The notes under the pieces are model-generated. The model worked only from the letters and a program-made list of their open reading frames with translations, had not been told where the DNA came from and did not search any database. Positions 1 to 6,216 of a DNA stretch of 10,010 bases are shown piece by piece. Origin of the DNA: Microcaldota archaeon (GTDB lineage: Archaea > Micrarchaeota > Micrarchaeia > Micrarchaeales > Micrarchaeaceae); assembly GCA_021827955.1 (NCBI GenBank), contig JAKATY010000062.1, forward strand, positions 1-10,010, read 5' to 3'. A program made the position numbers and the translations under genes. Every line of letters starts with the position of its first letter. Position 1 is the stretch's first letter.

Positions 1-577
1 CCATTGCCGTGGAGTCTCCTCTTCCTTCCGAGCCCCATACCTCGAGCGGCTTGCCCGTTATGGTGCCGAATGCATTGTGCCTTACTATGTTGCTGTACTC
101 GTCCATCATCCACGCCATTATCTGCGGCGTGGTGTACACGTCAGGAGCAGGTATGTCTACCTCGGGCCCTATGAACGTGCCTATGGCTCTTATATAGCCG
201 CGAGACAGCCTTTCGAGCTCTCCCATGCTCATGCTCTTCGTATCGCAGATCACCCCTCCCTTTGCCCCTCCGTATGGAATATTAGCGAGGCTCGTCTTCC
301 AGGTCATCCACGCCGAAAGCGCCTTTACAGTATCAAGGTTTTCCTGGGGGTGAAACCTTATGCCCCCTTTCACGGGTCCACGCGCATCGTTGTACTGCAC
401 CCTGAAGCCGGTGAACACTTTCGTTTCGCCGCTGTCCATCTTTACAGGTATGCTCACTACCAGAGTGCGCATCGGCTCTCTCAATATAGAATGCGCCTGC
501 TCGTCTAACTTCATGACCTCCGCAGCTTCGTCAAGCTGCTGCTGTGCTATCTTGAACGGATTCAATTCTTCTGCCAT
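1..577 (-). CDS. gdhA: Glutamate dehydrogenase (NAD(P)-dependent), 5' part only
   Basis: The visible 192 residues are the N-terminal substrate-binding domain of a hexameric glutamate dehydrogenase, which interconverts glutamate and 2-oxoglutarate plus ammonia in the cytoplasm. The family lysines are present at the right spacing: K70 in KGGIRFHP, K94, and K106 in PYGGAKGGV (the catalytic lysine). They are followed by D146 in DIPAPDVYT, matching the K89/K113/K125/D165 pattern of the Clostridium enzyme. The sequence then reads TTPQIMAWMMDEYSN and TGKPLEVWGSEGR, entering the hinge before the nucleotide-binding domain. The gene leaves the window at the left edge, so the Rossmann domain and coenzyme preference (NAD or NADP) cannot be seen. 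The start at 577 is fixed by a GAGGTG ribosome binding site 5 bases upstream. It is divergent from the pilin-like gene and has its own promoter. No frameshift is seen in the visible part. Confidence 0.96.
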   Translation of the reverse strand, partial: MAEELNPFKIAQQQLDEAAEVMKLDEQAHSILREPMRTLVVSIPVKMDSGETKVFTGFRVQYNDARGPVKGGIRFHPQENLDTVKALSAWMTWKTSLANIPYGGAKGGVICDTKSMSMGELERLSRGYIRAIGTFIGPEVDIPAPDVYTTPQIMAWMMDEYSNIVRHNAFGTITGKPLEVWGSEGRGDSTAM

Positions 578-582
578 TTTTA

Positions 583-588
583 CACCTC
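583..588 (-). promoter_or_regulatory. Ribosome binding site of the glutamate dehydrogenase gene
   Basis: The minus strand reads GAGGTG here, complementary to the archaeal 16S rRNA 3' end, with 5 bases to the ATG at 577. It supports this start over any internal methionine. Confidence 0.75.
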
Positions 589-621
589 ACATTGTATTAT
601 TGCACAGCAGAATATCTAGCA

Positions 622-638
622 GTCAAATATTTTATAAC
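622..638 (-). promoter_or_regulatory. Probable TATA box for the glutamate dehydrogenase gene
   Basis: The minus strand reads GGTTATAAAATATTTGA. The AT-rich core is centred near 633, which would place the transcript start near 607 and give a leader of about 30 bases that holds the GAGGTG site. The rest of the 578-822 intergenic stretch shows no gene or RNA. Confidence 0.5.
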
Positions 639-763
639 CTGCTTTAAAAAAACCATTAAAGCAGTAAAAGCAGTTCAGCGTATTTGAAGCACAAGAAGCC
701 ATAGTATGCCCTCTAAATTCTTCGAACAGCAATCGCAGTCATTCAGGGTACTCTATAACCGTT

Positions 764-793
764 GTTTAAAACGCGGTACAAATGTTTAAAAAC
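764..793 (+). promoter_or_regulatory. Two candidate TATA boxes for the pilin-like gene
   Basis: TTTAAAA occurs at 765-771 and again as TTTAAAAA at 785-792, 20 bases apart. The upstream copy would start transcription near 794, leaving room for the GTGAG site at 815-819. The downstream copy would start near 813 and give an almost leaderless transcript. The sequence does not decide between them. Confidence 0.45.
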
Positions 794-822
794 CTTATCA
801 GAGCAATAGAAAATGTGAGTTT

Positions 823-1308
823 ATGTTTGGAAGGAAGACCAAAGCGCAAAGCGCAATGGAGTATCTGATGACCTATGGATGGGCCATTCTTATCATAGCA
901 GTAGTCCTTGGAGCACTGTTTAGCTTGGGCGTATTCAACAGCTCCTCGCTTATAGGCACGAGCTGCGTAGCACTTTCCGGCTATTACTGTGCGAACCCTG
1001 TGCTTAGCCAATCAGGTGTGCTTACACTTACAGTAGGCCAGGCAACTGGAACGGACTACAGTGCAGCAACGGTTTACATAGTTCCAAGTGGGTCTACGTT
1101 CAGCCCTTCTGATGCAAATGCTATTATCACAGGTGGCCTTAGCTCAGGGCAGACAGCACCAGTCAGCATTACATTATCAACCACAGGAGCATACTCAACT
1201 GTAGGAACAGCATTTACCGGATATGTATGGCTAGTGTACAATACACCAACCTCTCCCTCCTCTAATTTGGAAACGCAGATAGCAACATTGTCAGTCAAGT
1301 CTAGCTGA
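823..1308 (+). CDS. Class III signal peptide (type IV pilin-like) protein
   Basis: This is a 161-residue secreted, membrane-anchored protein of the archaeal type IV pilin-like class. A short basic leader (MFGRKTKA) is followed by QSAMEYL, the class III signal peptide motif (Q-x-S/A-x-E-xxx-L). An EppA-type prepilin peptidase would be expected to cut between A8 and Q9, leaving Glu at position +5 of the mature protein, as in pilins. A hydrophobic helix runs from about residue 17 to 38, the part that packs into a filament core or anchors the protein. The rest is a small Ser/Thr/Gly-rich beta domain with two cysteines, C48 and C56, close enough to form a disulfide. No pilus ATPase, platform protein or peptidase gene lies next to it, so it is an orphan subunit here. 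A GTGAG ribosome binding site sits 3 bases before the ATG. It may be a pilus subunit or a pseudopilin-like surface protein. Confidence 0.85.
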   Translation: MFGRKTKAQSAMEYLMTYGWAILIIAVVLGALFSLGVFNSSSLIGTSCVALSGYYCANPVLSQSGVLTLTVGQATGTDYSAATVYIVPSGSTFSPSDANAIITGGLSSGQTAPVSITLSTTGAYSTVGTAFTGYVWLVYNTPTSPSSNLETQIATLSVKSS

Positions 1309-1317
1309 AGATAAAAT

Positions 1318-1369
1318 AATTTCTTTTATTTTTTATTTTTCTCTGTTTCTGTTTCTATTTGTTCTTTTA
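1318..1369 (+). terminator. U-rich archaeal terminator after the pilin-like gene
   Basis: Just after the stop codon the plus strand holds a long series of T-runs (TTTTATTTTTTATTTTTCTC and on to about 1369) with no strong hairpin. This is typical of archaeal intrinsic termination. It also separates this gene from the convergent dph2 gene. Confidence 0.65.
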
Positions 1370-1406
1370 AGGATTAGCCTGCAGCTCTGCTCTTTTGCTT
1401 TGCGCT

Positions 1407-2321
1407 TTACCTCTTTCCTGCTTTCCTTATCTCCAGCATCTCCATAAGCTCGTTGGGGCTCATAAGGGGCTTGCGCAGCCTGTCGCCATCTTCAGTCGCT
1501 ATCCGGGGGCACGCCGTGTTTACGAAAGCGTCGAACTCGGTCATATTCTCAAGAGAAGTAAAATCGAAAGTGTTTGATACAAGTATTGCCGCACTTATGC
1601 CTCTTTCTTCTATCTTATCCTTTATCAGCTTTGCAAGCGCCATGTTATACTGGCCGTTTTTGGTGCTTACAAGTATGCCTATGCTCTTTGCCTCGAGCGA
1701 TGCGACTATCCTGCCCTTGCTCCTTCTTTTGTATGTCTCCCTGTAGTCGTCAAGCTTTAGCATTTTTCCTTCAAACGGGTCTATGGAGAAGAAAGGCTTT
1801 GTCGTGGAAAGCAGCGCCCCTATAGGGTGGAAAAGCCCTCCGCCAAAATACACGAAGGCATCGACCTGCGCATTTATTGTAGCCGCGCTGCCAACATCGC
1901 AGCCTAGGATCTGCCCAGGTTTCTTTGCGAACCCGTAAGGCTTTCCTACCAAAACCGATTTGCCGTGTTCCTCATAGAACCTCTTTATCGATTCTATCTG
2001 GTGCACGTGCTGTATTGTTGTTACTATCCCAAGTACTTTGAATCCTTTAAGCCCTTCAAGGCTCTGCGTCAGCATGTCGAGGGGCGCATCTATCTTGTAT
2101 TCAACGTATTCTACGTTGAAATCAACATGGTGGAATTCGGCATGGCCGAAATGGACTATCTTGTCTGCGCCTATGTTTTTTGCCTCGTCTATGGCGAGAT
2201 CGCACGCGCCAAAAGTTGGCGATGAGGAAATAAAGACCTCGTTTCCCTCCTCTTCCAGCTTCTTCGCGTGGCTAAGCGCGAACTGCTTCAAGCCTTCCGG
2301 AAACTGCAGCAATACCCTCAT
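1407..2321 (-). CDS. dph2: Diphthamide biosynthesis protein Dph2 (2-(3-amino-3-carboxypropyl)histidine synthase)
   Basis: This 304-residue protein matches archaeal Dph2, the radical-SAM-like enzyme that moves the 3-amino-3-carboxypropyl group of S-adenosylmethionine onto a histidine of elongation factor 2, the first step of diphthamide synthesis. The family uses three cysteines, one from each of three similar domains, to hold a 4Fe-4S cluster. Here they are C40 (FGACD), C141 (ILGCDVGSA) and C271 (NTACPRIA). Other family-like stretches are the N-terminal LLQFPEGLK, the HFGHAEFH segment and YFGGGLFHP. At 304 residues it is slightly shorter than the roughly 340-residue Pyrococcus enzyme, but all three domains are present. 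The start at 2321 is preceded by AGGTAG, a moderate ribosome binding site. It lies 74 bases after the L10e gene on the same strand with no evident promoter between, so co-transcription is likely. Confidence 0.93.
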   Translation of the reverse strand: MRVLLQFPEGLKQFALSHAKKLEEEGNEVFISSSPTFGACDLAIDEAKNIGADKIVHFGHAEFHHVDFNVEYVEYKIDAPLDMLTQSLEGLKGFKVLGIVTTIQHVHQIESIKRFYEEHGKSVLVGKPYGFAKKPGQILGCDVGSAATINAQVDAFVYFGGGLFHPIGALLSTTKPFFSIDPFEGKMLKLDDYRETYKRRSKGRIVASLEAKSIGILVSTKNGQYNMALAKLIKDKIEERGISAAILVSNTFDFTSLENMTEFDAFVNTACPRIATEDGDRLRKPLMSPNELMEMLEIRKAGKR

Positions 2322-2395
2322 GATAAACTACCTGAAAGCGAACGTGAGCCCTCCTCAAAAGCGGTAAAAGCCCCTGCAAGAACAAGATTTGCTAT

Positions 2396-2914
2396 CTATG
2401 CTGCCCTTATTTTATACGTGCCAGAGAGCTTGCGCGACGCCCTTCTAAATGCTTCGAGAAGATGCTTCTTGTTGCTGTTTGATCCTTCAAGAAGGAAAAT
2501 AGGTTGCCCTTTCTTGATCCTTGCAGCAACAGACACAGGCGTGCCGAAAGCCTCTGACATACCCCTTGAAACCCTGTCTGCTCCAGCACCCGCTGCCATC
2601 TTGTGCTCCCTTATGACATTGTGCGGGAACACCAGCACCCTGAAAAAGTAGCTGTTGAGTATGTTTGCCTCAAGGTATTTGTTTGCAACCTGCCTTGCCG
2701 CTTCAAGCGCATTTGACCTCAGCTGTACCTCCTGCTCCGGTACCAGAGCAAGCTTTACGTCGTAATTTGGATCCTCTTTGCCCATCTTGAAAACAAGCAA
2801 GCTGGTGTGCGGAAGCGCTTTTATATAGTTCTTTTTCGGCTTCCTCCTTGAATATCTGGCCCATGCCTGCGAATTGGGAGTTCTGCACGTTTTTGCCGAC
2901 CTTATCCTTGCCAT
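2396..2914 (-). CDS. rpl10e: 50S ribosomal protein L10e (uL16 family)
   Basis: This 172-residue basic protein is the archaeal/eukaryotic L10e, equivalent to bacterial L16 (uL16). It sits on the large ribosomal subunit near the peptidyl transferase centre and the tRNA acceptor ends. Family features visible are the basic N-terminus with KKNYIKALPH, the central EAARQVANKYLE helix, FFRVLVFPHNVIREHK, and the highly conserved MAAGAGADRVSRGM followed by FGTPVSVAARIKKGQPIF. The length is normal for archaeal L10e. The N-terminal 25 residues (MARIRSAKTCRTPNSQAW) differ from the usual RPARCYR start, so this part is divergent. The start at 2914 is supported by GGTG about 9 bases upstream. It is divergent from ftsZ and probably leads a two-gene unit with dph2, both acting in translation. 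Confidence 0.95.
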   Translation of the reverse strand: MARIRSAKTCRTPNSQAWARYSRRKPKKNYIKALPHTSLLVFKMGKEDPNYDVKLALVPEQEVQLRSNALEAARQVANKYLEANILNSYFFRVLVFPHNVIREHKMAAGAGADRVSRGMSEAFGTPVSVAARIKKGQPIFLLEGSNSNKKHLLEAFRRASRKLSGTYKIRAA

Positions 2915-2945
2915 ACTTTAACACCGTGAAACATCAAATAAGCAC

Positions 2946-2975
2946 GCTGCTCTTGCAGATAATAATACAAGCAGC
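2946..2975 (-). promoter_or_regulatory. Inverted repeat in the L10e leader
   Basis: GCTGCTCTTG (2946-2955) and CAAGCAGC (2968-2975) can pair over 8 base pairs with a two-base bulge, around a 12-base loop. The repeat lies between the inferred L10e transcript start (near 2982) and the ribosome binding site. It would therefore form a hairpin near the 5' end of the mRNA. No function is established. Confidence 0.35.
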
Positions 2976-3001
2976 AGATAGCAGATAGGTTTATGACCGC
3001 A

Positions 3002-3014
3002 AACTTATAAAAGT
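3002..3014 (-). promoter_or_regulatory. TATA-like box for L10e (nearly symmetric)
   Basis: The minus strand reads CTTTTATAAG and the plus strand CTTATAAAAG, so this element could bind TBP in either orientation. For L10e it predicts a transcript start near 2982 and a leader of about 65 bases. Confidence 0.45.
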
Positions 3015-3090
3015 ATTTCTTTTTTCAGTTTACGCCTAATTTCGAGCAAGCGCGGCAATTGCTGCCAAGACAGGAGCAGGACATAATTGC

Positions 3091-3103
3091 AAAACTTAAA
3101 ATT
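3091..3103 (+). promoter_or_regulatory. TATA-like box for ftsZ
   Basis: AAAACTTAAAATT is centred near 3099, about 26 bases ahead of an expected start near 3125. That leaves a short leader of about 11 bases containing GTGAT (3128-3132), the ribosome binding site for the ATG at 3136. Confidence 0.5.
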
Positions 3104-3135
3104 CTTATCTATCGCATTCTAATTGCAGTGATATC

Positions 3136-4170
3136 ATGGATTTGGTAGAAAACGCTTTGAACAATAATTATGGGAGTGAGGATTTATTCAGGGCGAGCAT
3201 TGCTGTATGTGGCGTAGGGGGAGGCGGAAGCAACACTATTCAAAGGCTTAGCAGGATGGGGGTAAAGGGCGCAACGCTTATCGCTTTCAATACAGATTCC
3301 AAGCACCTCAATACCTTGGATCCTACGATAAAGCGCAGTCTTATAGGCGGGCCTCTGACTAGGGGCATGGGCGCAGGGGGCTTTCCCGAGATGGGCGCAA
3401 AGGCCGCAGAGTATTCAAGGACAGAGATAGAGGATGCGTTAAAAGACGTGAACCTCCTATTCCTCTGTGCAGGAATGGGTGGTGGCACTGGGACAGGAGC
3501 GGCGCCTGTAGTCGCTGACGTGGCAAAAAGAAACGGCGCGATAGTCCTTGGTATAGTAACATTTCCTTTCGCGCTTGAGCGCGTCAGGCTCAATGTTGCA
3601 AGAAAAGGCATAGAGGAGTTGAGCAAGAACTGCGATACCCTCATAGTCATAGACAACCAGAGGCTTGTGGAATTGTATCCGAATCTTGCCATAGACCAAG
3701 CGTTCAGGGTAGCAGATGAGGTAGCATCGAGAGCGGTAAGGGGCATAACGGAAACGATAAACACGCCAAGCCTGATAAACCTGGATTTTGCAGATGTAAG
3801 GAACGTGCTTAACAAAGGAGGCCTGGCAATGATAAGCATAGGCGAGGGCCATGGCACGAACAAGGTAGACGAAGCCGTGGAGAATACGCTAAAGAACAAG
3901 CTGCTTGACGTAAACTACGAAGATGCGACAAACATGCTCATACACATAACGGGAGGAGAGGACATGACCTTGGGAGAAGCGAACGAGATAGGGGCAAAGC
4001 TTACCGATCACGTTTCACCTTCAGCAAACGTCATCTGGGGGGCAAGAATCGACCCAACATACGCAGGTAAGGTAGAAGTAATAGCAATAATAACAGGAGT
4101 AGAAAGTTCATCAATACTCGGTGGAGAAAGCAAAAGAAGCAGCGATGGCTTCAAGATAGACGAAGTATAG
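3136..4170 (+). CDS. ftsZ: Cell division protein FtsZ
   Basis: This 344-residue protein is a tubulin-fold GTPase that polymerises into the cytokinetic ring. Nucleotide-binding loops are visible: AVCGVGGGGSNT (about 23-34), LTRGMGAGGFPEMG (74-87), and the tubulin signature GGGTGTGAAP (115-124). The T7 loop NLDFADV (215-221) carries the catalytic Asp pair that completes the GTPase site of the next subunit. The C-terminal domain follows with HITGGEDMTLGEA (270-282) and SPSANVIWGARID (294-306). The linker is short and the end (GFKIDEV) is only loosely like the archaeal C-terminal peptide. The N-terminal extension is about 20 residues, shorter than in Methanocaldococcus FtsZ1. The VNLDFADV-like T7 loop and following KGGLAMISIGEG recall FtsZ2, but assigning FtsZ1 or FtsZ2 needs a tree. 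No SepF, Cdv or second ftsZ gene is in the window. Confidence 0.97.
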   Translation: MDLVENALNNNYGSEDLFRASIAVCGVGGGGSNTIQRLSRMGVKGATLIAFNTDSKHLNTLDPTIKRSLIGGPLTRGMGAGGFPEMGAKAAEYSRTEIEDALKDVNLLFLCAGMGGGTGTGAAPVVADVAKRNGAIVLGIVTFPFALERVRLNVARKGIEELSKNCDTLIVIDNQRLVELYPNLAIDQAFRVADEVASRAVRGITETINTPSLINLDFADVRNVLNKGGLAMISIGEGHGTNKVDEAVENTLKNKLLDVNYEDATNMLIHITGGEDMTLGEANEIGAKLTDHVSPSANVIWGARIDPTYAGKVEVIAIITGVESSSILGGESKRSSDGFKIDEV

Positions 4171-4222
4171 TTTGCGCCCTCCACACGCATCCGCATGCAT
4201 CCATAGAATGCGCACCGATAGC

Positions 4223-4639
4223 CTACTGCGACTTCTCTGTTCTGAGATACTCCTTTAGCTCTTTTGTTTCCTTCTTGATCTTATCATAAGTTTCCAGCTC
4301 CTCTCCTGTGAGGATGTCCTTGTCCATCTCCAGCCGCTTCTCTATAGTATCGAGCAGTTCTATCCATTCCCCGCTTTCGGCTTCTATAAGGTAAAATATC
4401 CTTTTGTCGCTTGACAGCTGGTTAAGCAGCTTTAATATCTCCTCGTTCTCGCGCTTGTCCTTCTCATCCACAGCGTGCCTGGATTTTATGCTGTCCATAA
4501 TCTCTCTTATTTCAGAATTTGGAGCCGCGGTTTCGTGTCTATCTACGACTTCCTTCATCTCATCGGTAAAATCCCTTAGGATACTGTTAAGTCGCCTAAA
4601 CAGATCGAGCACTCGCGTTTCAGAATTGCCAATAAGCAT
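4223..4639 (-). CDS. Hypothetical charged helical protein
   Basis: I do not recognise this 138-residue protein. It is soluble-looking, with no signal peptide, no membrane segment and no cysteine. It is rich in Glu, Lys, Asp, Arg and Leu, with long predicted helices, probably partly coiled coil: residues about 1-35, 40-75 (IREIMDSIKSRHAVDEKDKR) and 92-135. It converges on ftsZ with a 52-base gap that shows no clear terminator. No good ribosome binding site precedes the ATG at 4639. A T-rich TATA-like stretch lies about 25-39 bases upstream, so the mRNA may be leaderless. Its place next to ftsZ does not show a role in division, since the two genes are on opposite strands. Confidence 0.72.
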   Translation of the reverse strand: MLIGNSETRVLDLFRRLNSILRDFTDEMKEVVDRHETAAPNSEIREIMDSIKSRHAVDEKDKRENEEILKLLNQLSSDKRIFYLIEAESGEWIELLDTIEKRLEMDKDILTGEELETYDKIKKETKELKEYLRTEKSQ

Positions 4640-4661
4640 AGAATCAGGTATGATATGAAAA

Positions 4662-4678
4662 AGTAAAAATTAAAAAGA
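4662..4678 (-). promoter_or_regulatory. TATA-like stretch for the charged helical protein gene
   Basis: The minus strand reads TCTTTTTAATTTTTAC about 25-39 bases before the ATG at 4639. This is the spacing expected when transcription begins at or next to the start codon. Confidence 0.35.
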
Positions 4679-4709
4679 GTGCTTACTGCGCCCTTTTTGG
4701 AACTTGAGG

Positions 4710-5372
4710 TTATGGTGTGTTCTTGAAGTGCGTCATCATGTTATTGTTTTTTGCAGAGGTGGTAGGCTGCTGTTCGATTGTAAGTTTGTTTGTTTTAAAA
4801 TCGAAAATACCTGTCTTGCCTGTATCATAACCCGTGAGAAAAGTTATACTTATAGATAGAGGTCTTCTGTTGCTCAAGACGCCCTGGCGAAATTCTACAT
4901 TCTCCACTGCGGCAAGTTCTCCGTTATAAATTACTAAATCCCTTGCTATACCTGGTAAAGTTGTTCTCTTTTTCATCTCTGCCGCAACGTACTCTATGCG
5001 TTCCTTTGGCCAATCCTTCATATTCGACAGGTCAAATACATCTTCAACTTTTCCTCCTATGAGTTTTTCTCTGGGATGATTAGATATTCTTTCCATATCG
5101 GAGATTGCCTCTTTTTTAACATGGCCAACTTCATCAAAATAATTGACAACCACGCCATTCGCATTTACCTCATTTATTATACCAACTCTAAACCCTTCTC
5201 TTGTCGCACCACTTATAACCCTGTGGCCCTCAACAATATTTACTTTTCCTCCACTTCCCGTATTCTCAGAATAACCAAATACGATGTAGTCTCCTTTCCT
5301 TGCGTTCCCGAGTTCTATATAATCCCGCGTGACTATGTCCGGAGATCTATTCGATGTAATATGTGTCATCAT
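4710..5372 (-). CDS. Hypothetical beta-rich cytoplasmic protein
   Basis: I do not recognise this protein of up to 220 residues. It lacks a signal peptide, membrane segment and cysteine. The N-terminal half (about 18-90) alternates short hydrophobic strands with Gly/Asn turns (GDYIVFGYSENTGSGGKVNI; FRVGIINEVNANGVVVNYFD), suggesting a small beta barrel. A helical, charged middle follows (about 92-140, ISDMERISNHPREK and DWPKERIEYVAAEMKKRTT). A second beta-rich part (145-205) ends in a polar Asn/Thr-rich tail. Two adjacent ATGs are possible starts. GGTGAG directly abuts the first (5372), while the second (5369) gives a more usual spacing, so the protein may be one residue shorter. It appears to be a single-gene unit with its own TATA-like element. 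The peptide MMTH occurs at both ends, probably by chance. Confidence 0.75.
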   Translation of the reverse strand: MMTHITSNRSPDIVTRDYIELGNARKGDYIVFGYSENTGSGGKVNIVEGHRVISGATREGFRVGIINEVNANGVVVNYFDEVGHVKKEAISDMERISNHPREKLIGGKVEDVFDLSNMKDWPKERIEYVAAEMKKRTTLPGIARDLVIYNGELAAVENVEFRQGVLSNRRPLSISITFLTGYDTGKTGIFDFKTNKLTIEQQPTTSAKNNNMMTHFKNTP

Positions 5373-5373
5373 C

Positions 5374-5406
5374 TCACCACTCTAATATAATTGCGACTTT
5401 CCACAT
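5374..5406 (-). CDS. Possible 10-codon upstream ORF (MWKVAIILEW)
   Basis: A very short frame starts with ATG at 5406, preceded by GGTGAG eight bases upstream. Its TGA stop lies one base before the ATG of the 220-residue gene, and its last codons contain that gene's GGTGAG site. It could be a leader peptide. It conflicts with using the TTTAAATA at 5405-5413 as the promoter, because transcription would then begin inside it. It may be chance. Confidence 0.18.
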   Translation of the reverse strand: MWKVAIILEW

Positions 5407-5414
5407 ATTTAAAT
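5401..5414 (-). promoter_or_regulatory. TATA-like box for the beta-rich hypothetical gene
   Basis: The minus strand reads ATTTAAATATGTGG. A box centred near 5409 predicts a transcript start near 5383, about ten bases before the start codon and just ahead of the GGTGAG ribosome binding site. Confidence 0.45.
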
Positions 5415-5463
5415 CTCACCTTTGGCCTTTTTGCGTGCTTGCTTTAGAAAAAGTATGGCCGTA

Positions 5464-5482
5464 GGTAAAAATAAAAAGAAAG
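5464..5482 (-). terminator. U-rich terminator of the surface-protein block
   Basis: About ten bases after the stop codon at 5491 the minus strand reads CTTTCTTTTTATTTTTACC. This is a typical archaeal U-rich terminator and marks the end of the upstream two-gene unit. Confidence 0.6.
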
Positions 5483-5490
5483 GTAATTGA

Positions 5491-6201
5491 CTATCTTCGC
5501 GCCCTGCTTCTGGTTCCCTTTCTCCTTTTTGTTTTCGAGCTTGTCCTTGTCCTCTTTCTTGTAGCTGTCTTCTTCCTTTCTGTTTTGCGGCCTTTTCTGC
5601 CTTTAATCGCTTTGGCAACCTCGGCTCTTCTCGCCTTTCTAGACTCAAGTGCTTTTTTGCCTTTGTTGCGGTAGTAAAGCGCCACACCAGCTCCTGCCAC
5701 TGCAACTACTATTACTGCGGGCACTATTATCTCAAATATGTTGAATTTAGGCGGAGACGCGGTTATTGTTATTATCTTTGCAACTCCTTCTACAATCACC
5801 GCACCTTCACCGCTGCTTCCCGAAGTCGAAACAGTCGAGTTTTCTACTATCTGCATCACTCCTGTCCACGTATGATCAAGGTTCTTGCTGTTGCTCGGCA
5901 TATTCACAGTTACATTTATGCTGGTGTCCGAATTAGGAGCAATGGATCCAGACATGGGAGACGCAGTTACCGAAGGTGTAGTTGTATTCGCTATAGTGTT
6001 AAGTGTAGGAAGTATAACCTTGAACGGCAACGGAACAGAGCCTTCATTTATTATGGTAATTGTTATGCTTTCGCTGCTTCCTAAACTTACGTTAAAGGAA
6101 GGCTGGCCTGCCACTTCGCCAAGCTGCGCTTTTGCAATGTACGCTGTAGAAAAAGCAAGAAAAAGCAAAGTAAACAAAAACAAAGCAAAATGCACCTTCA
6201 T
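5491..6201 (-). CDS. Type I membrane protein with Lys/Arg-rich cytoplasmic tail
   Basis: I do not recognise a named family for this 236-residue protein, but its layout is clear. An N-terminal signal peptide (FALFLFTLLFLAF core) has a likely signal peptidase site AKA|Q after residue 25. An extracellular beta-rich domain (about 26-150) has Ig/NEW-like strands (GSSESITITIINEGSVPLPF) and four N-glycosylation sequons at N37, N72, N96 and N121. One transmembrane helix spans about 155-177 (FEIIVPAVIVVAVAGAGVAL). The cytoplasmic tail (178-236) has 30 Lys/Arg and only 3 Glu in 59 residues, much like a histone tail. The start at 6201 follows a good GGTGA site. The gene begins 15 bases after the stop of the tandem-domain secreted protein, so the two are probably co-transcribed. 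It may anchor a surface structure and touch DNA, ribosomes or acidic lipids inside. That role is inference. Confidence 0.85.
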   Translation of the reverse strand: MKVHFALFLFTLLFLAFSTAYIAKAQLGEVAGQPSFNVSLGSSESITITIINEGSVPLPFKVILPTLNTIANTTTPSVTASPMSGSIAPNSDTSINVTVNMPSNSKNLDHTWTGVMQIVENSTVSTSGSSGEGAVIVEGVAKIITITASPPKFNIFEIIVPAVIVVAVAGAGVALYYRNKGKKALESRKARRAEVAKAIKGRKGRKTERKKTATRKRTRTSSKTKRRKGTRSRARR

Positions 6202-6216
6202 GTGTTCACCGGCTTT

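Noticed and set aside
578..822. Searched for a tRNA or other RNA gene in the intergenic stretch.
   Set aside because: No cloverleaf or conserved T-loop arrangement was seen; only TATA-like elements for the two flanking genes can be supported.
766..1011. Minus-strand frame overlapping the pilin-like gene.
   Set aside because: It is antisense to a gene with a clear class III signal motif, and its translation shows no domain or signal.
3240..3899. Long minus-strand frame (219 residues) inside ftsZ.
   Set aside because: It is antisense to a well-conserved ftsZ; its composition follows from ftsZ codon use and it has no recognisable motif.
4171..4222. Small inverted repeat (CGCAT / ATGCG) and the repeated GCATCC between ftsZ and the convergent gene, as a possible bidirectional terminator.
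   Set aside because: The stem is only five base pairs with an 11-base loop and no U-run on either strand.
4710..5372. The peptide MMTH at both the N- and C-terminal ends of the beta-rich protein, as a sign of duplication or recombination.
   Set aside because: The similarity is about four residues, does not extend into flanking sequence, and is within chance expectation.
5409..5705. A long open frame in the +1 frame across the basic tail of the membrane protein, ending in a hydrophobic segment, next to an A6 run that could cause slippage or an assembly error.
   Set aside because: The frame used here ends about ten bases before a U-rich terminator, while the alternative frame reads through it. 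The A6 run is not in the phase of a classical slippery heptamer. The open alternative frame is explained by the Lys/Arg codon bias.
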